Assembly (NCBI RefSeq): GCF_020099395.1
Contig: NZ_CP083590.1
Span: 496,001 to 560,000, forward strand
DNA: 64,000 nucleotides
Direction of reading: 5' to 3'
Source of the DNA: Streptomyces mobaraensis
GTDB lineage: Bacteria; Actinomycetota; Actinomycetes; Streptomycetales; Streptomycetaceae
In this document: piece by piece, positions 38,278-46,650 of the stretch
Numbering within the stretch: position 1 is the stretch's first letter
Layout of the letters: every line of letters starts with the position of its first letter
Translations under genes and position numbers: made by a program
Notes under the pieces: model-generated
Seen by the model: the letters and a program-made list of their open reading frames with translations, nothing else
The model's database searches: none
Told to the model about the DNA's origin: nothing

Positions 38278-39231
38278 ATGGATCACAGCGGGCACGGCAT
38301 GGACATGATGGACATGCCACCGTTCACCCTCGGACGGGGTCTGGAGTGGAGCGGTGATCCGTTCTTCACCACCGCCTGCGCCGTGGGCCTGGCCCTCTAC
38401 GGCTATGCCGTCGTGCGGCTGTGGCGCCGGGGCGACAAGTGGCCGGTGAACCGGACCGTGTGGTTCACCCTCGGCGTCCTCTCCGTGGCGCTGGTGATGT
38501 GCACCAAGCTGAACGACTACGGCATGGTCATGTTCAGCGTGCACATGGTCCAGCACATGGTGATCAGCATGCTCTCCCCCATCCTGATCCTGCTGGGCGC
38601 GCCGGTGTCCCTCACCCTGCGCGCGCTGCCGCCGGCGGGCCGGGGGCGCAAGGGCCCGCGCGAGTGGCTCGTGATGCTGCTGCACAGCCGCTATATGCGG
38701 ATCATCACGCACCCGGCGTTCACGATCCCCATGTTCATCGCGAGCCTCTACGGCCTCTACTTCACCCCGCTCTTCGACTTCCTCATGGAGAGCCGGACCG
38801 GCCACATCGCCATGATGATCCACTTCCTGGCGGTCGGCCTGGTGTTCTTCTGGCCGATCATGGGCGTGGACCCGGGCCCGCACCGGCCGGGCTATGTGAT
38901 GCGGATGCTGGAGCTGTTCGCGGGCATGCCGTTCCACGCGTTCTTCGGCATCGCGCTGATGATGTCGTCCGAGCCCATGATCGGGACGTACAAGCACCCG
39001 ATGGCCTCGCTGGGCATCGACGCCCTGGACGACCAGCACGCGGGCGGCGGCATCGCCTGGGCCTTCAGCGAGATCCCGTCGGTGGTCGTGCTCCTGGCGC
39101 TGGCCTTCCAGTGGTACCGCTCCGAGCAGCGGCAGGCCCGGCGCAGCGACCGGCAGGCGGACCGGGACGGCGACCAGGAGCTGGCGGCCTACAACGCGTA
39201 CCTCGCTTCGCTCCAGGCGCGCGGCAGATGA
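38278..39231 (+). CDS. CtaG-type cytochrome c oxidase assembly membrane protein
   Basis: 317 residues with about seven predicted membrane helices (for example PFFTTACAVGLALYGYAVV, TVWFTLGVLSVALVMC, VISMLSPILILLGAPVSL, IAMMIHFLAVGLVFFWPIMG). The Met/His-rich start MDHSGHGMDMMDMP looks like a copper-binding segment, and conserved His residues occur in HMVQHMVISM and MIHFLAVG. This matches the caa3_CtaG family of copper delivery to the oxidase CuB site. The C-terminal 40 residues are charged and cytoplasmic. It starts 92 bases after pfkA and ends at a strong terminator. Confidence 0.9.
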   Translation: MDHSGHGMDMMDMPPFTLGRGLEWSGDPFFTTACAVGLALYGYAVVRLWRRGDKWPVNRTVWFTLGVLSVALVMCTKLNDYGMVMFSVHMVQHMVISMLSPILILLGAPVSLTLRALPPAGRGRKGPREWLVMLLHSRYMRIITHPAFTIPMFIASLYGLYFTPLFDFLMESRTGHIAMMIHFLAVGLVFFWPIMGVDPGPHRPGYVMRMLELFAGMPFHAFFGIALMMSSEPMIGTYKHPMASLGIDALDDQHAGGGIAWAFSEIPSVVVLLALAFQWYRSEQRQARRSDRQADRDGDQELAAYNAYLASLQARGR

Positions 39232-39284
39232 ACCGGCTCGGACGCGGCTGAGCGACGAGCACCTTCAGCGCTGTGGCATTGACG

Positions 39285-39318
39285 GCCGCGGCCGGAGACG
39301 ATGGTCTCCGGCCGCGGC
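39285..39318 (+). terminator. Strong terminator after the CtaG-like gene
   Basis: A perfect 15-bp stem, GCCGCGGCCGGAGAC at 39285-39299 and GTCTCCGGCCGCGGC at 39304-39318, with loop GATG. Confidence 0.85.
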
Positions 39319-39323
39319 TCGCG

Positions 39324-39347
39324 CATATGTGCGCCTCATATGTGCGC
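39324..39347. repeat. Direct repeat CATATGTGCGC upstream of a small gene
   Basis: The 11-mer CATATGTGCGC occurs at 39324-39334 and 39337-39347 (13-base period), 25 bases ahead of the small membrane-protein start. Each copy contains the palindrome CATATG. Confidence 0.5.
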
Positions 39348-39371
39348 GGGGCCGCCGTGAGGAGGTGCGGG

Positions 39372-39530
39372 GTGCCCGGATCGACGAAGACGATGGCTTG
39401 GCTCACCGTGGGCGGCCTGGTGGCCGTGACCGCTTACACGGTGACGTTGGGGGGCAACGGCTGGCTCTGGTTCGCCTGGGTCGTGCTGGGGCTGACGACG
39501 ATAGGGGCGCTGGTGGCGCGGGGGACGTGA
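39372..39530 (+). CDS. Small hydrophobic membrane protein
   Basis: 52 residues from GTG 39372, which has GGAGG six bases upstream. Nearly the entire chain is hydrophobic: TMAWLTVGGLVAVTAYTVTL, then WLWFAWVVLGLTTIGALVA, giving two short helices with a glycine/asparagine turn. I recognise no family name. It follows the terminator of the CtaG-like gene and is preceded by the CATATGTGCGC direct repeat, so it is probably its own transcript. Confidence 0.6.
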   Translation: MPGSTKTMAWLTVGGLVAVTAYTVTLGGNGWLWFAWVVLGLTTIGALVARGT

Positions 39531-39852
39531 GGGGCCGCCGGGCGGCGGCGGATGGTCGGCGGCAGCGGGAGTGGTCGGCGCCGCCGGTCGCCGACGGGAG
39601 TGGGGTCGATGCCGGCCGCCGGACCCGGGTCCGGCGGATCGGGGTCCTGCCGGCTCCGGGTCCGGCGGACCGGCGGACGACAGGCAGCCCGTCGGCGGCA
39701 GGTGACCCGAGGGCTCCCGGCCGTCCGGCGGCCGCGGTCCACCCGGTGGCCTCGGATCACGTGGCAACCTCGGGCCGCCTGGCTGCCGCGGGCGGCACAG
39801 CGGCCACGCTGTGGCGTAGGACGCCCCGGCCTCCGCCCCGCGCCCCCGCCGC
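39531..39852. other. Intergenic stretch, no gene seen
   Basis: Rich in GGGTCCGGCGGA-like direct repeats (around 39625 and 39655) and otherwise without structure or coding character that I can support. It separates the small membrane gene from the convergent inhibitor-like gene. Confidence 0.5.
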
Positions 39853-40245
39853 TCAGAACCGGAACACCGGCCCGGTCGCCGTGTCGAGGGCGCACGGGCC
39901 GGAGTAGGTGCCCTTCCAGTGCAGGTCGGCCGTTCCCCAGCGGCCGTCGGCCGTCGCGGTGACCGGCTCACGCTCGGCGCCGCACGGCCGGTCCTCGCGC
40001 CGGAGCGCGTTCGGCCGGCCGTGCGCCTCGGCGAGACGCGCGCACGCCTCCGCCGCGTGCGGGTGCCGGCCGCCGGCGTCCGGGCAGGTCAGCCGGACGC
40101 CGCGGATCCAGGTGTGGTCGGCGCCGGAGAGGGTGAGGAGCAACTCGCCCTGCTCCGGCCCGGGTTCCCCGGCGGACGCCGGGGCGGCCGGCAGGACGAG
40201 CGCGACGGCCGCCGCGGCGGCGGCGAGGGCGGTGGTGGCGGACAT
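39853..40245 (-). CDS. Secreted subtilisin-inhibitor-like (SSI family) protein
   Basis: 130 residues with a signal peptide ([24 protein letters not shown]). The mature part follows SSI: ELLLTLSGA, LTCPDAGGRHPHAAEACARLAEAHG with the first disulphide pair, then DRPCGAEREPVTATADGRW and GPCALDTATGPVFRF with the second. SSI proteins block subtilisin-like proteases outside the cell. Aligned with classic SSI (CPMVYDPV), the reactive-site P1 residue is Ala and P1' is Glu instead of Met-Val, so its target may differ or inhibition may be weak. ATG 40245 has GGAAGG seven bases upstream. It ends the minus-strand group ahead of the erythromycin-esterase-like gene. Confidence 0.85.
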   Translation of the reverse strand: MSATTALAAAAAAVALVLPAAPASAGEPGPEQGELLLTLSGADHTWIRGVRLTCPDAGGRHPHAAEACARLAEAHGRPNALRREDRPCGAEREPVTATADGRWGTADLHWKGTYSGPCALDTATGPVFRF

Positions 40246-40345
40246 CGCTGTGCCTTCCGAGAAGTGGGGCCCGGATGCTCGCACATCCACCACCCGAACC
40301 GCTACTTTCACCCCTCTTTCGGGGCAAAGCGCAACCGAACCCCGG

Positions 40346-41722
40346 TCACTTCGGGAGATCGGCGCTGAGGGTGGTGTCCGGCACGCAGAGGATCCCGTCG
40401 AACGCCTCCAGAGCGGGGACCTCCAGGAAGGCGGTGTCCAGCCGGGTGCGGACCGGCTCGGGCAGCCCGCAGCGGCGGGCGTACGCGCGCAGCGCCCGCG
40501 CGTCCACCAGCGCGGGCCGGTCGCGTACGTCCGCGAACAGCGCCTCGACGCTGTCCGGTACGGCGTCCGGGACGGCGGCCCGGCCCCAGCGCATCCCGGC
40601 CGGGTGGTCGCGGTCGGGCACGTTCTCGACCGTCTCGCCGCCGTTGCCGGTCAGCGCGATCGGCACGTAGTCCGCACCGAGCGCCCGGGCGAGCAGATTC
40701 CCCATGGTGGCCACCCCGAGCGGTCCGGTGGAGCGCTGGATGTGGGCGTTGTGTCCGACGAGGACGGCCCGGGTGCCCGGCGCGGACCGGTCGAGGAACT
40801 CCAGCGGGGTGTCGGCCAAATAGCGCTCCCGCGCCGCGAAGCCGGCACCGTCGGGCGCGCCCGCGAGCGCCTCGGCCATGGCTCGTTGCGCCCGGTCGGT
40901 GGCGACCGCGGCGCGGACGTCCGACAGCGCCGTCTCGTACGCCGCACGGCCGGCGCGCTCGACGTGGACCTCGCGCAGGTCGGTGAGGCGGCCGAGGAGC
41001 CGGGAGAGGGCGGTGGTGAGACGGTCCTGCGTCGCCTCGTCCAGATCGAGCCGGGCGTAGGCGGGCACCATCACCGTGCCGCCTGCGATCGGCTCGGAGA
41101 TCTGCCGCGCGGCCTCCAGGAAGCGCAGCGCGCCGGGGTCGACGGCGGCCAGGTAGGCGGCGACGGGGTCGAGGACGGGCGCGAGCGAGCCGCCCGCCGA
41201 AGGGATGTCGCAGCCGAGGAAGCGGACGGGGCGCGGGGCGGCGGCGTTGTGGCGGCGCAGCCACCGCAGGGTGTCCCGGCACTCGGCGGGCAGCCCGAGA
41301 CGGTGGATCCCGCCGGCCGTACCACCGGGTGCCAGAAGGCCGTCGAGGTCACCGGGGCCGCCCCGCACCCAGGCGTCCACGGCGCGGCCCTCGGCGGCGC
41401 CGTACTCCATCGCGTAGGCGGTGAAGCCGAGTTCCTCGACGAGATACCGCAGGACGCGGTGGCGCAGGAGGCCGAACTCCCGTATCTGGTGCGAGTTCTC
41501 CCCGAGGGCGACGACGCGGGCGTCGCCGACGAGGTCGCGCAGCGGCTCCAGGTCGCCGAGTGGCGCCTCCGGGTCCGCGCCGGGGCCCAGCGGGGCCAGC
41601 CGGGAGGCGTTCCGGGCGACCCAGCGCACCAGCTCGGCCGGGGCTGCGGTCAGGGTCGGTTCGGCGGCGGGCAGGAGGTCGCGCAGATCGCTGGTGTCGT
41701 GGTCGTGGTGCTGTTCGTTCAT
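40346..41722 (-). CDS. Erythromycin esterase family protein
   Basis: 458 residues, the size of EreA/EreB-like enzymes. Motifs seen: VVALGENSHQIREFGLLRHRVLRYLVEELGF (the conserved Glu and His near the N-terminus), AYAMEYGAAEGRAVDAWV, and VLVGHNAHIQRSTGPLG with the second His pair. The family hydrolyses the macrolactone ester of erythromycin in resistance proteins, but most environmental members have unknown substrates. No signal peptide: the protein starts NEQHHDHDTSDL. ATG 41722 was chosen over an upstream GTG-type extension rich in Asp. No macrolide cluster is nearby, so a resistance role is not implied. Confidence 0.88.
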   Translation of the reverse strand: MNEQHHDHDTSDLRDLLPAAEPTLTAAPAELVRWVARNASRLAPLGPGADPEAPLGDLEPLRDLVGDARVVALGENSHQIREFGLLRHRVLRYLVEELGFTAYAMEYGAAEGRAVDAWVRGGPGDLDGLLAPGGTAGGIHRLGLPAECRDTLRWLRRHNAAAPRPVRFLGCDIPSAGGSLAPVLDPVAAYLAAVDPGALRFLEAARQISEPIAGGTVMVPAYARLDLDEATQDRLTTALSRLLGRLTDLREVHVERAGRAAYETALSDVRAAVATDRAQRAMAEALAGAPDGAGFAARERYLADTPLEFLDRSAPGTRAVLVGHNAHIQRSTGPLGVATMGNLLARALGADYVPIALTGNGGETVENVPDRDHPAGMRWGRAAVPDAVPDSVEALFADVRDRPALVDARALRAYARRCGLPEPVRTRLDTAFLEVPALEAFDGILCVPDTTLSADLPK

Positions 41723-41839
41723 GAGAGGTGCTCCGCGGTGTACGTCGTCATCATCGTCGGAGCCGGGCAGCGTGAGGCACCGCACCGGCGGGGAACCGGA
41801 GTGCGGCGAAGCTGACGGAACGTTGGTCGCAGCCTGCCG
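41723..41839. other. Short intergenic segment ahead of the erythromycin-esterase-like gene
   Basis: Probably holds the promoter of the esterase-like gene; no distinct boxes recognised. Confidence 0.35.
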
Positions 41840-42088
41840 CTAGGCGGCGCTGCGGGGCCTGACGAACCAGCCCTGGACGGCGGGGAAGCACATGCCGGCG
41901 ACGGTACCAAGGGGCGGGGCGGGCGCGCATCGGGTTTGTCCGCCGACGCTCGTCGTCGCGTCCGGTCCGGCACTGTGCGGATCGTGCGCAGACGGATGTG
42001 CGCCCTTCGGCGGGCGGCGACCGTGCCGGGTCCGCCGGGCGAGGTGAACCGTCGTGAGGACGACCGCCGCCGACAGGGCGGCCGCCAC
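41840..42088 (-). CDS. Possible small membrane-anchored protein
   Basis: 82 codons beginning at GTG 42088, 20 bases after the SDR stop on the same strand. The first 17 residues are a hydrophobic segment (AAALSAAVVLTTVHLA) followed by RRTRHGRR, like a membrane anchor with positive-inside tail; the remainder has no recognisable pattern. It may be a real small gene co-transcribed with the SDR or a chance frame. No ribosome-binding site stands out. Confidence 0.25.
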   Translation of the reverse strand: MAAALSAAVVLTTVHLARRTRHGRRPPKGAHPSAHDPHSAGPDATTSVGGQTRCAPAPPLGTVAGMCFPAVQGWFVRPRSAA

Positions 42089-42107
42089 GAGGACGAGGGC
42101 GGGCTGG

Positions 42108-43022
42108 TCAGAGCCGGTCGTCGAGGGCGGTGCCGGTGAGGTGCTCGGCCTGGGTCCACAGGCGTGCCGCGACGGTCCTGTCCCGGGCCCGGCGCGGTGG
42201 GCGGGTGGCTTTCGGGGGGCCGGTCATGACCCAGCGCGGGCCGAAGTAGCCACCGGGCGAGGCGTCGGGGCCGGTCGCCGCGTACAGCAGCGGTTCCGCG
42301 CCTTGCTCCGGGCCCTGGGAGGGCACGATATTGGCGGCCAGCGAGGTGAACCGGTCGAGTCGGCCGTCGCCGAGGGTCGGTCCCGCGTTCAGCAGGTTGG
42401 TGCGGGTATTGCCGGGGTGCGCGCCGACCGACAGTAGTGGCCAGTTGCGCTGGGCTGCGATGTCCGCCAGGTGCAGGGTCATCATCAGGTCGGCCAGTTT
42501 GGACTGGTGGTATGCCTTGGTGGGGCTGTAGTGGCGGGTGGACTGGAGGTCGTCGAAGTCGATCCGGCCGGTGGCGGCGCCGAGGCTGCTCATCGTGGCG
42601 ACTCGCGGCGTGGGGGCCGACAGCAGCAGCGGGAGCAGCTTCACCGTGAGCGCGAACGGGCCCAGGAAGTTGCTGCCCAGTTGCAGCTCGAATCCGTCCG
42701 CCGTCTCGTGCCGGCTGGGCACGTTCGCCACTCCGGCGTTGTTGAGCAGCAGGTCCAGCGGCCTGCCGTCGGCGATCAGCCGGTCGGCGAACTCGCGGAC
42801 CGAAGCCAGGTCGGCCAGGTCGAGCCGGCGGACCTCGACCTGGGCGTCGGGGTGCGCGGCGAGGATCTCCGCTCGCGCTTGCTCGCCCTTGGCCGGGGTG
42901 CGCACGGCGAGCACCACGTGGGCTCCGGCCGCGGCCAGGCGTGTGGCGGCCTCTCTGCCCGTGCCGCTGTTCGCGCCGGTGACGACGGCGAGCTTGCCGT
43001 TCTGTTCGGGAACCCGGTACAT
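42108..43022 (-). CDS. Short-chain dehydrogenase/reductase, retinol-dehydrogenase-like
   Basis: 304 residues. The cofactor motif is [14 protein letters not shown], followed by [17 protein letters not shown] with the catalytic Ser and YHQSK with Tyr and Lys. The order and length resemble the retinol dehydrogenase/oxidoreductase-like SDRs of actinomycetes. It would oxidise or reduce an alcohol/ketone with NADP(H) in the cytoplasm. It is divergent from a TetR regulator; three copies of an AGACNGCNGGTCTC-like site lie in the 96-base gap, so it is very probably that regulator's target. Confidence 0.9.
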   Translation of the reverse strand: MYRVPEQNGKLAVVTGANSGTGREAATRLAAAGAHVVLAVRTPAKGEQARAEILAAHPDAQVEVRRLDLADLASVREFADRLIADGRPLDLLLNNAGVANVPSRHETADGFELQLGSNFLGPFALTVKLLPLLLSAPTPRVATMSSLGAATGRIDFDDLQSTRHYSPTKAYHQSKLADLMMTLHLADIAAQRNWPLLSVGAHPGNTRTNLLNAGPTLGDGRLDRFTSLAANIVPSQGPEQGAEPLLYAATGPDASPGGYFGPRWVMTGPPKATRPPRRARDRTVAARLWTQAEHLTGTALDDRL

Positions 43023-43036
43023 CCCCGCCTCCTAAA

Positions 43037-43101
43037 AGACTGCTGGTCTCTAATACCTCCAACGGTAACAGACCGCCGGTCTCGTATTAAGAGACCGGCG
43101 G
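43037..43101. promoter_or_regulatory. TetR operator array between SDR and TetR genes
   Basis: AGACTGCTGGTCTC at 43037-43050 and AGACCGCCGGTCTC at 43070-43083 are direct copies, and GAGACCGGCGG at 43091-43101 is an inverted copy. Together CCGCCGGTCTC (43073-43083) and GAGACCGGCGG form a perfect 11-bp inverted repeat with a 7-base AT-rich spacer that likely includes the -10 box of one promoter. Confidence 0.7.
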
Positions 43102-43118
43102 GTAGCTACGATGGGAGG

Positions 43119-43805
43119 GTGGAATTCCAGCGCGCACGCAGTGCCGAGCAGCGACTCGAACGGCGCCGGCAGATCTTGTCGACCGCGGCCGCGATGCTGG
43201 CCGAGATGCCGGTCGCCAAGCTCAGCCTCAACGAGCTGAGCCGCCGGACAGGGCTGGCCAAATCCAACGTACTGCGCTATTTCGAGTCCCGCGAAGCAGT
43301 CCTGCTCGAGGTCCTGCAGGCCGAGATGCGGGACTGGGCCGCGGAGCTGGAGCGCACGCCCCCTCCGGCCGGCGGAACACCGCGCGAGCGCGGGGACCGG
43401 CTGGCCGAGACCCTGGCCGCCTCGCTGGCACGGCGGCCGGTGCTGTGCGACCTGCTCGCCGCACAGGCCGCGGTGCTGGAACACAACATCTCCACCGAGG
43501 TCGCCGTCCGGCACAAGCACGCGGCCTGGCAGAACACACAGACCCTGATCGAGCTGGTGCGGCGGCTCCTTCCCGAGCTCGGCGTCGAGGGCGCGTCCGG
43601 ACTGGTCGAGACGACCGTGCTCACGGCCATGGCGGCCTGGCCGTGCAGCCGTCCCTCGGAGGCGCTGCGGGCCGCCTACGACTCGGACCCGGCGCTGGGC
43701 GCCCTGCGGATGGACTTCACCGACCTGGTGCGCCGCACGGCGGAGGTGACCGTCTGGGGACTCCTCGCCCGCCAGGAGGCGGCCGCCGCACGTCCGGCTT
43801 CCTGA
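43119..43805 (+). CDS. TetR-family regulator
   Basis: 228 residues. The helix-turn-helix is RRRQILSTAAAMLAEMPVAKLSLNELSRRTGLAKSNVLRYFESREAVLLEVL; the C-terminal part matches the TetR_C_17-like pattern (RPVLCDLLAAQAAVLEHNISTEVAVRHKH, then SGLVETTVLTAMAAWPCSRPSEALRAAYDSDPALG). GTG 43119 lies directly against GGGAGG, so either initiation is leaderless or spacing is unusual. It should repress the divergent SDR and itself through the operator array at 43037-43101. Confidence 0.9.
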   Translation: MEFQRARSAEQRLERRRQILSTAAAMLAEMPVAKLSLNELSRRTGLAKSNVLRYFESREAVLLEVLQAEMRDWAAELERTPPPAGGTPRERGDRLAETLAASLARRPVLCDLLAAQAAVLEHNISTEVAVRHKHAAWQNTQTLIELVRRLLPELGVEGASGLVETTVLTAMAAWPCSRPSEALRAAYDSDPALGALRMDFTDLVRRTAEVTVWGLLARQEAAAARPAS

Positions 43806-44047
43806 GCGCCCGCCCATGCCGTCGCAGGCGTGTCGCCGCGGGCCGTGCGCGGCTCGGTGGCGTCCCAAGGTCCCGCAGGAGCACGCCGGTTCGGCCTCGG
43901 GCCTGTTCGCCGCCATGTGGGCCCTGACGTTCCTCCAGCCCAGGCACGCGGGCACCCGGGCCGACTGAGCCACCGGCGTCCCGACGGGTGCCGCCGGGCA
44001 GGGTGCGGGCCGGTCGTGAGGTGCGGGCGCGGTGACGCGGCCCGACA

Positions 44048-44566
44048 ATGGCGTCCATGAGCCGTATGGAGAACGTGCTGTTCATGCGGGCCGAAGACGC
44101 CGGCACGGGACACCAGGCGCTGGACCGGCTGCGCCGCGCCGATGCCGACGGCGCCCTCACCCTGCGCGGGGCCGCCGTGATCGCCCGGGACGCGGAGGGT
44201 TCCGTCGACTTCCCCGACACCCTCGACACCACCGGCACCGCTCGGGGCTTCCTCGCGGGCGGGCTGATCGGCGGCCTCGTCGGCATCCTCGGCGGGCCCC
44301 TCGGCGTCATGGCCGGTTTCGGAGCCGGTGGTCTCATCGGCGGCGCCCGGGACGCGCGGCGGGCCACCGCGGACAACGTCGCCCTCCAGCTGCTGACCGA
44401 GGAAGTGCCACCGGACACCACGGTCCTGGTGGCGGAGGTCGCCGAGGACGGCCCGGAGGCGGCGGACGAGGCGCTGGCGCCGTACGGGACGCCCGTACGG
44501 CACCCGGCGGACCGGGTCAGGGAAGAGGTCGAGGCGGCGATCGCGGAGGGCAGGAGGAGCGCGTGA
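44048..44566 (+). CDS. DUF1269-type membrane-associated protein
   Basis: 172 residues. The start ENVLFMRAEDAGTGHQALDRLRRADADGALTLRGAAVIARD is typical of the DUF1269/DUF6325 families, and the centre is a long glycine-rich hydrophobic hairpin (ARGFLAGGLIGGLVGILGGPLGVMAGFGAGGLIGG). The C-terminal half (VALQLLTEEVPPDTTVLVAEVAEDGPEAADEALAPYG) repeats the alpha/beta pattern. Function unknown; homologues are often stress-linked. ATGs at 44048, 44057 and 44066 are all possible; no clear ribosome-binding site separates them. It precedes a GH15 hydrolase by 126 bases. Confidence 0.82.
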   Translation: MASMSRMENVLFMRAEDAGTGHQALDRLRRADADGALTLRGAAVIARDAEGSVDFPDTLDTTGTARGFLAGGLIGGLVGILGGPLGVMAGFGAGGLIGGARDARRATADNVALQLLTEEVPPDTTVLVAEVAEDGPEAADEALAPYGTPVRHPADRVREEVEAAIAEGRRSA

Positions 44567-44692
44567 CGCCCGCGCGCCCGGACCGTCCCCCTCCGCCCCG
44601 CCGCACCGGCTCACCGGCCCGGCGAAGCAGTGGCCCGTGCACCGCCCTGCCGGTGGTCGCACCTCCGGTGCCGGTGTAGGGGAGGCCGCCGG

Positions 44693-46555
44693 ATGACCTG
44701 TGAGAGCCCCCGCCCGAGCAGGGCCGACGCGCCCCGCTACCTGCCCATCGCCGAGCACGGCCTGATCGGCGACATGCGCACGGCCGCGCTCATCGGGACG
44801 GACGGCACGATCGACTGGTACTGCTGCGCGCGTTTCGACGCACCGAGCGTCTTCGCGGCGATCCTGGACGCGGACCGCGGCGGGGCCTTCGAACTCGCCC
44901 CGGACGTGCCCGCCCGGACGAAGCAGTTCTACTTCCCCGACACCAACATCCTGATCACCCGTTTCTTCGCGGACCACGGCGTCGGCGAGATCCAGGACTT
45001 CATGCCGATCGTCGACGACTCGCGGGAGGCGGACCGCCACCGCCTGATCCGCCGGGTGCTGTGCGTCCGCGGGGCGCTGCCGTTCAGCGCCCGGGTGGCA
45101 CCGCGCTTCGACTACGGGCGGCAGACGCACACCGTGAGCGTCCGGGACGGCCATACGGTCTTCGCGTCCCCGGGCCTGTGCCTGGGCCTTACGTCCAGCG
45201 TCCCGGTCGAGACCGACGGACCGGACGCCCGGTCCTCCTTCACGCTGGAGGAGGGCGAGGCGGCGGTGTTCACGCTGGACCGGATCTGCGAGGGGGTGGA
45301 GCCGCGGGGCTGCACGCCGCTTGAGGCGGAGGAGATGTTCGGTGCCACGGTGCGGTACTGGCGCCGGTGGCTCTCGCACTCCCGCTACCGGGGGCGCTGG
45401 CGGGAGACGGTCCACCGTTCCGCGCTCACCCTCAAACTCCTCACGTACGCCCCGACCGGCGCCATCGTGGCCGCGCCGACGACCAGCCTGCCCGAACAGG
45501 TCGGCGGGGAGCGCAACTGGGACTACCGCTATGTGTGGGTACGGGACGCCGCGTTCTGCATCTACGCGCTGCTCCGGCTCGGATTCACCGACGAGGCCAA
45601 GGCGTTCGTCGGTTTCCTGTCCGGGATCATCCGCACCGGATGCGGGTCCGGACCCGGCACTGGAGCCGGGGCCGGGGCTGAAGGCCCGCTGCAGATCATG
45701 TACGGGATCGACGGCGGAAGCGAGCTCCCGGAGGAGGAACTGCCCCACCTGGAGGGCCATTTGGGCTCGTCACCCGTCCGTATCGGCAACAACGCCGTCA
45801 CCCAGCTCCAGCTGGACATCTACGGAGCCCTCATCGACTCCCTCTACCTCTACGACAAATGGGGGGAGCCGCTGTCCAGCGACGACTGGGACACCGTCGG
45901 CACGCTGGTCGACTGGGTCTGCGACCACTGGGACCAGCCGGACGAAGGCATCTGGGAGACCCGCGGGAGGACCCAGCACTTCCTCTACTCCCAGCTGATG
46001 TGCTGGGTCGCGATCGAGCGGGCGATCCGGATCGCCCGCCACCGCGGCCTGCCGGCGGACATGCTGCGCTGGATCCGGGTCCGTGACGCGATCTACCGGC
46101 GGATCATGCGGCGCGGCTGGTCCGCGGAGCGGCGGGCGTTCATCCAGCACGAGGGTGACGACGTCCTCGACGCCGCCGTCCTGATGATGCCGCTGACCAA
46201 GTTCATCTCGCCCACCGACCCCAAGTGGCTGGCCACCCTCGACGCCCTGGGCGAGGGCCTGGTGTCCGACTCCCTGGTCTACCGCTACGATCCGCGGCGC
46301 AGTCCGGACGGCCTGCGGGGCGAGGAGGGCACCTTCTCGATCTGTTCCTTCTGGTACGTCGAGGCCCTCTGCCGCGCCGGCCGGGTGGACGAGGCCCGGC
46401 TGGCCTTCGAGAAGATGCTCACCTACGGCAACCACCTGGGCCTCTTCGCCGAGGAGATCGGCCGCACCGGCGAACAGATCGGCAACTTCCCCCAAGCCTT
46501 CACCCACCTGGCGCTGATCAGCGCCGCGTTCAACCTCGACCGGGCACTGGGGTGA
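44693..46555 (+). CDS. Glycoside hydrolase family 15 (glucoamylase/trehalase-like)
   Basis: 620 residues. The N-terminal beta-domain begins YLPIAEHGLIGDMRTAALIGTDGTIDWYCCARFDAPSVFA, standard for bacterial GH15 proteins. The catalytic (alpha/alpha)6 barrel shows NWDYRYVWVRDAAFCIYAL, the first Glu in DEGIWETRG and the second in RGEEGTFSICSFWYVEAL, and ends NFPQAFTHLALISAAFNLDRALG. Actinomycete members of this type are cytosolic trehalases or alpha-glucosidases; no signal peptide is present. ATG 44693 has GGGGAGG upstream. A short Gly/Ala insertion (GSGPGTGAGAGAE) interrupts the barrel near residue 320. Confidence 0.93.
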   Translation: MTCESPRPSRADAPRYLPIAEHGLIGDMRTAALIGTDGTIDWYCCARFDAPSVFAAILDADRGGAFELAPDVPARTKQFYFPDTNILITRFFADHGVGEIQDFMPIVDDSREADRHRLIRRVLCVRGALPFSARVAPRFDYGRQTHTVSVRDGHTVFASPGLCLGLTSSVPVETDGPDARSSFTLEEGEAAVFTLDRICEGVEPRGCTPLEAEEMFGATVRYWRRWLSHSRYRGRWRETVHRSALTLKLLTYAPTGAIVAAPTTSLPEQVGGERNWDYRYVWVRDAAFCIYALLRLGFTDEAKAFVGFLSGIIRTGCGSGPGTGAGAGAEGPLQIMYGIDGGSELPEEELPHLEGHLGSSPVRIGNNAVTQLQLDIYGALIDSLYLYDKWGEPLSSDDWDTVGTLVDWVCDHWDQPDEGIWETRGRTQHFLYSQLMCWVAIERAIRIARHRGLPADMLRWIRVRDAIYRRIMRRGWSAERRAFIQHEGDDVLDAAVLMMPLTKFISPTDPKWLATLDALGEGLVSDSLVYRYDPRRSPDGLRGEEGTFSICSFWYVEALCRAGRVDEARLAFEKMLTYGNHLGLFAEEIGRTGEQIGNFPQAFTHLALISAAFNLDRALG

Positions 46556-46650
46556 GCCGGCCACTGGGGTGGGGACCGTTGCCGGGGCCACACCGGGCAC
46601 GCGCGCCTCAGGGACCTTCGGCGAGCGAAGCAGCCGCGTACGTATCGCGC

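Noticed and set aside
40346..41722. Calling the Ere-like gene a macrolide-resistance determinant
   Set aside because: Family membership alone does not show macrolide hydrolysis and there is no macrolide gene cluster in the window.
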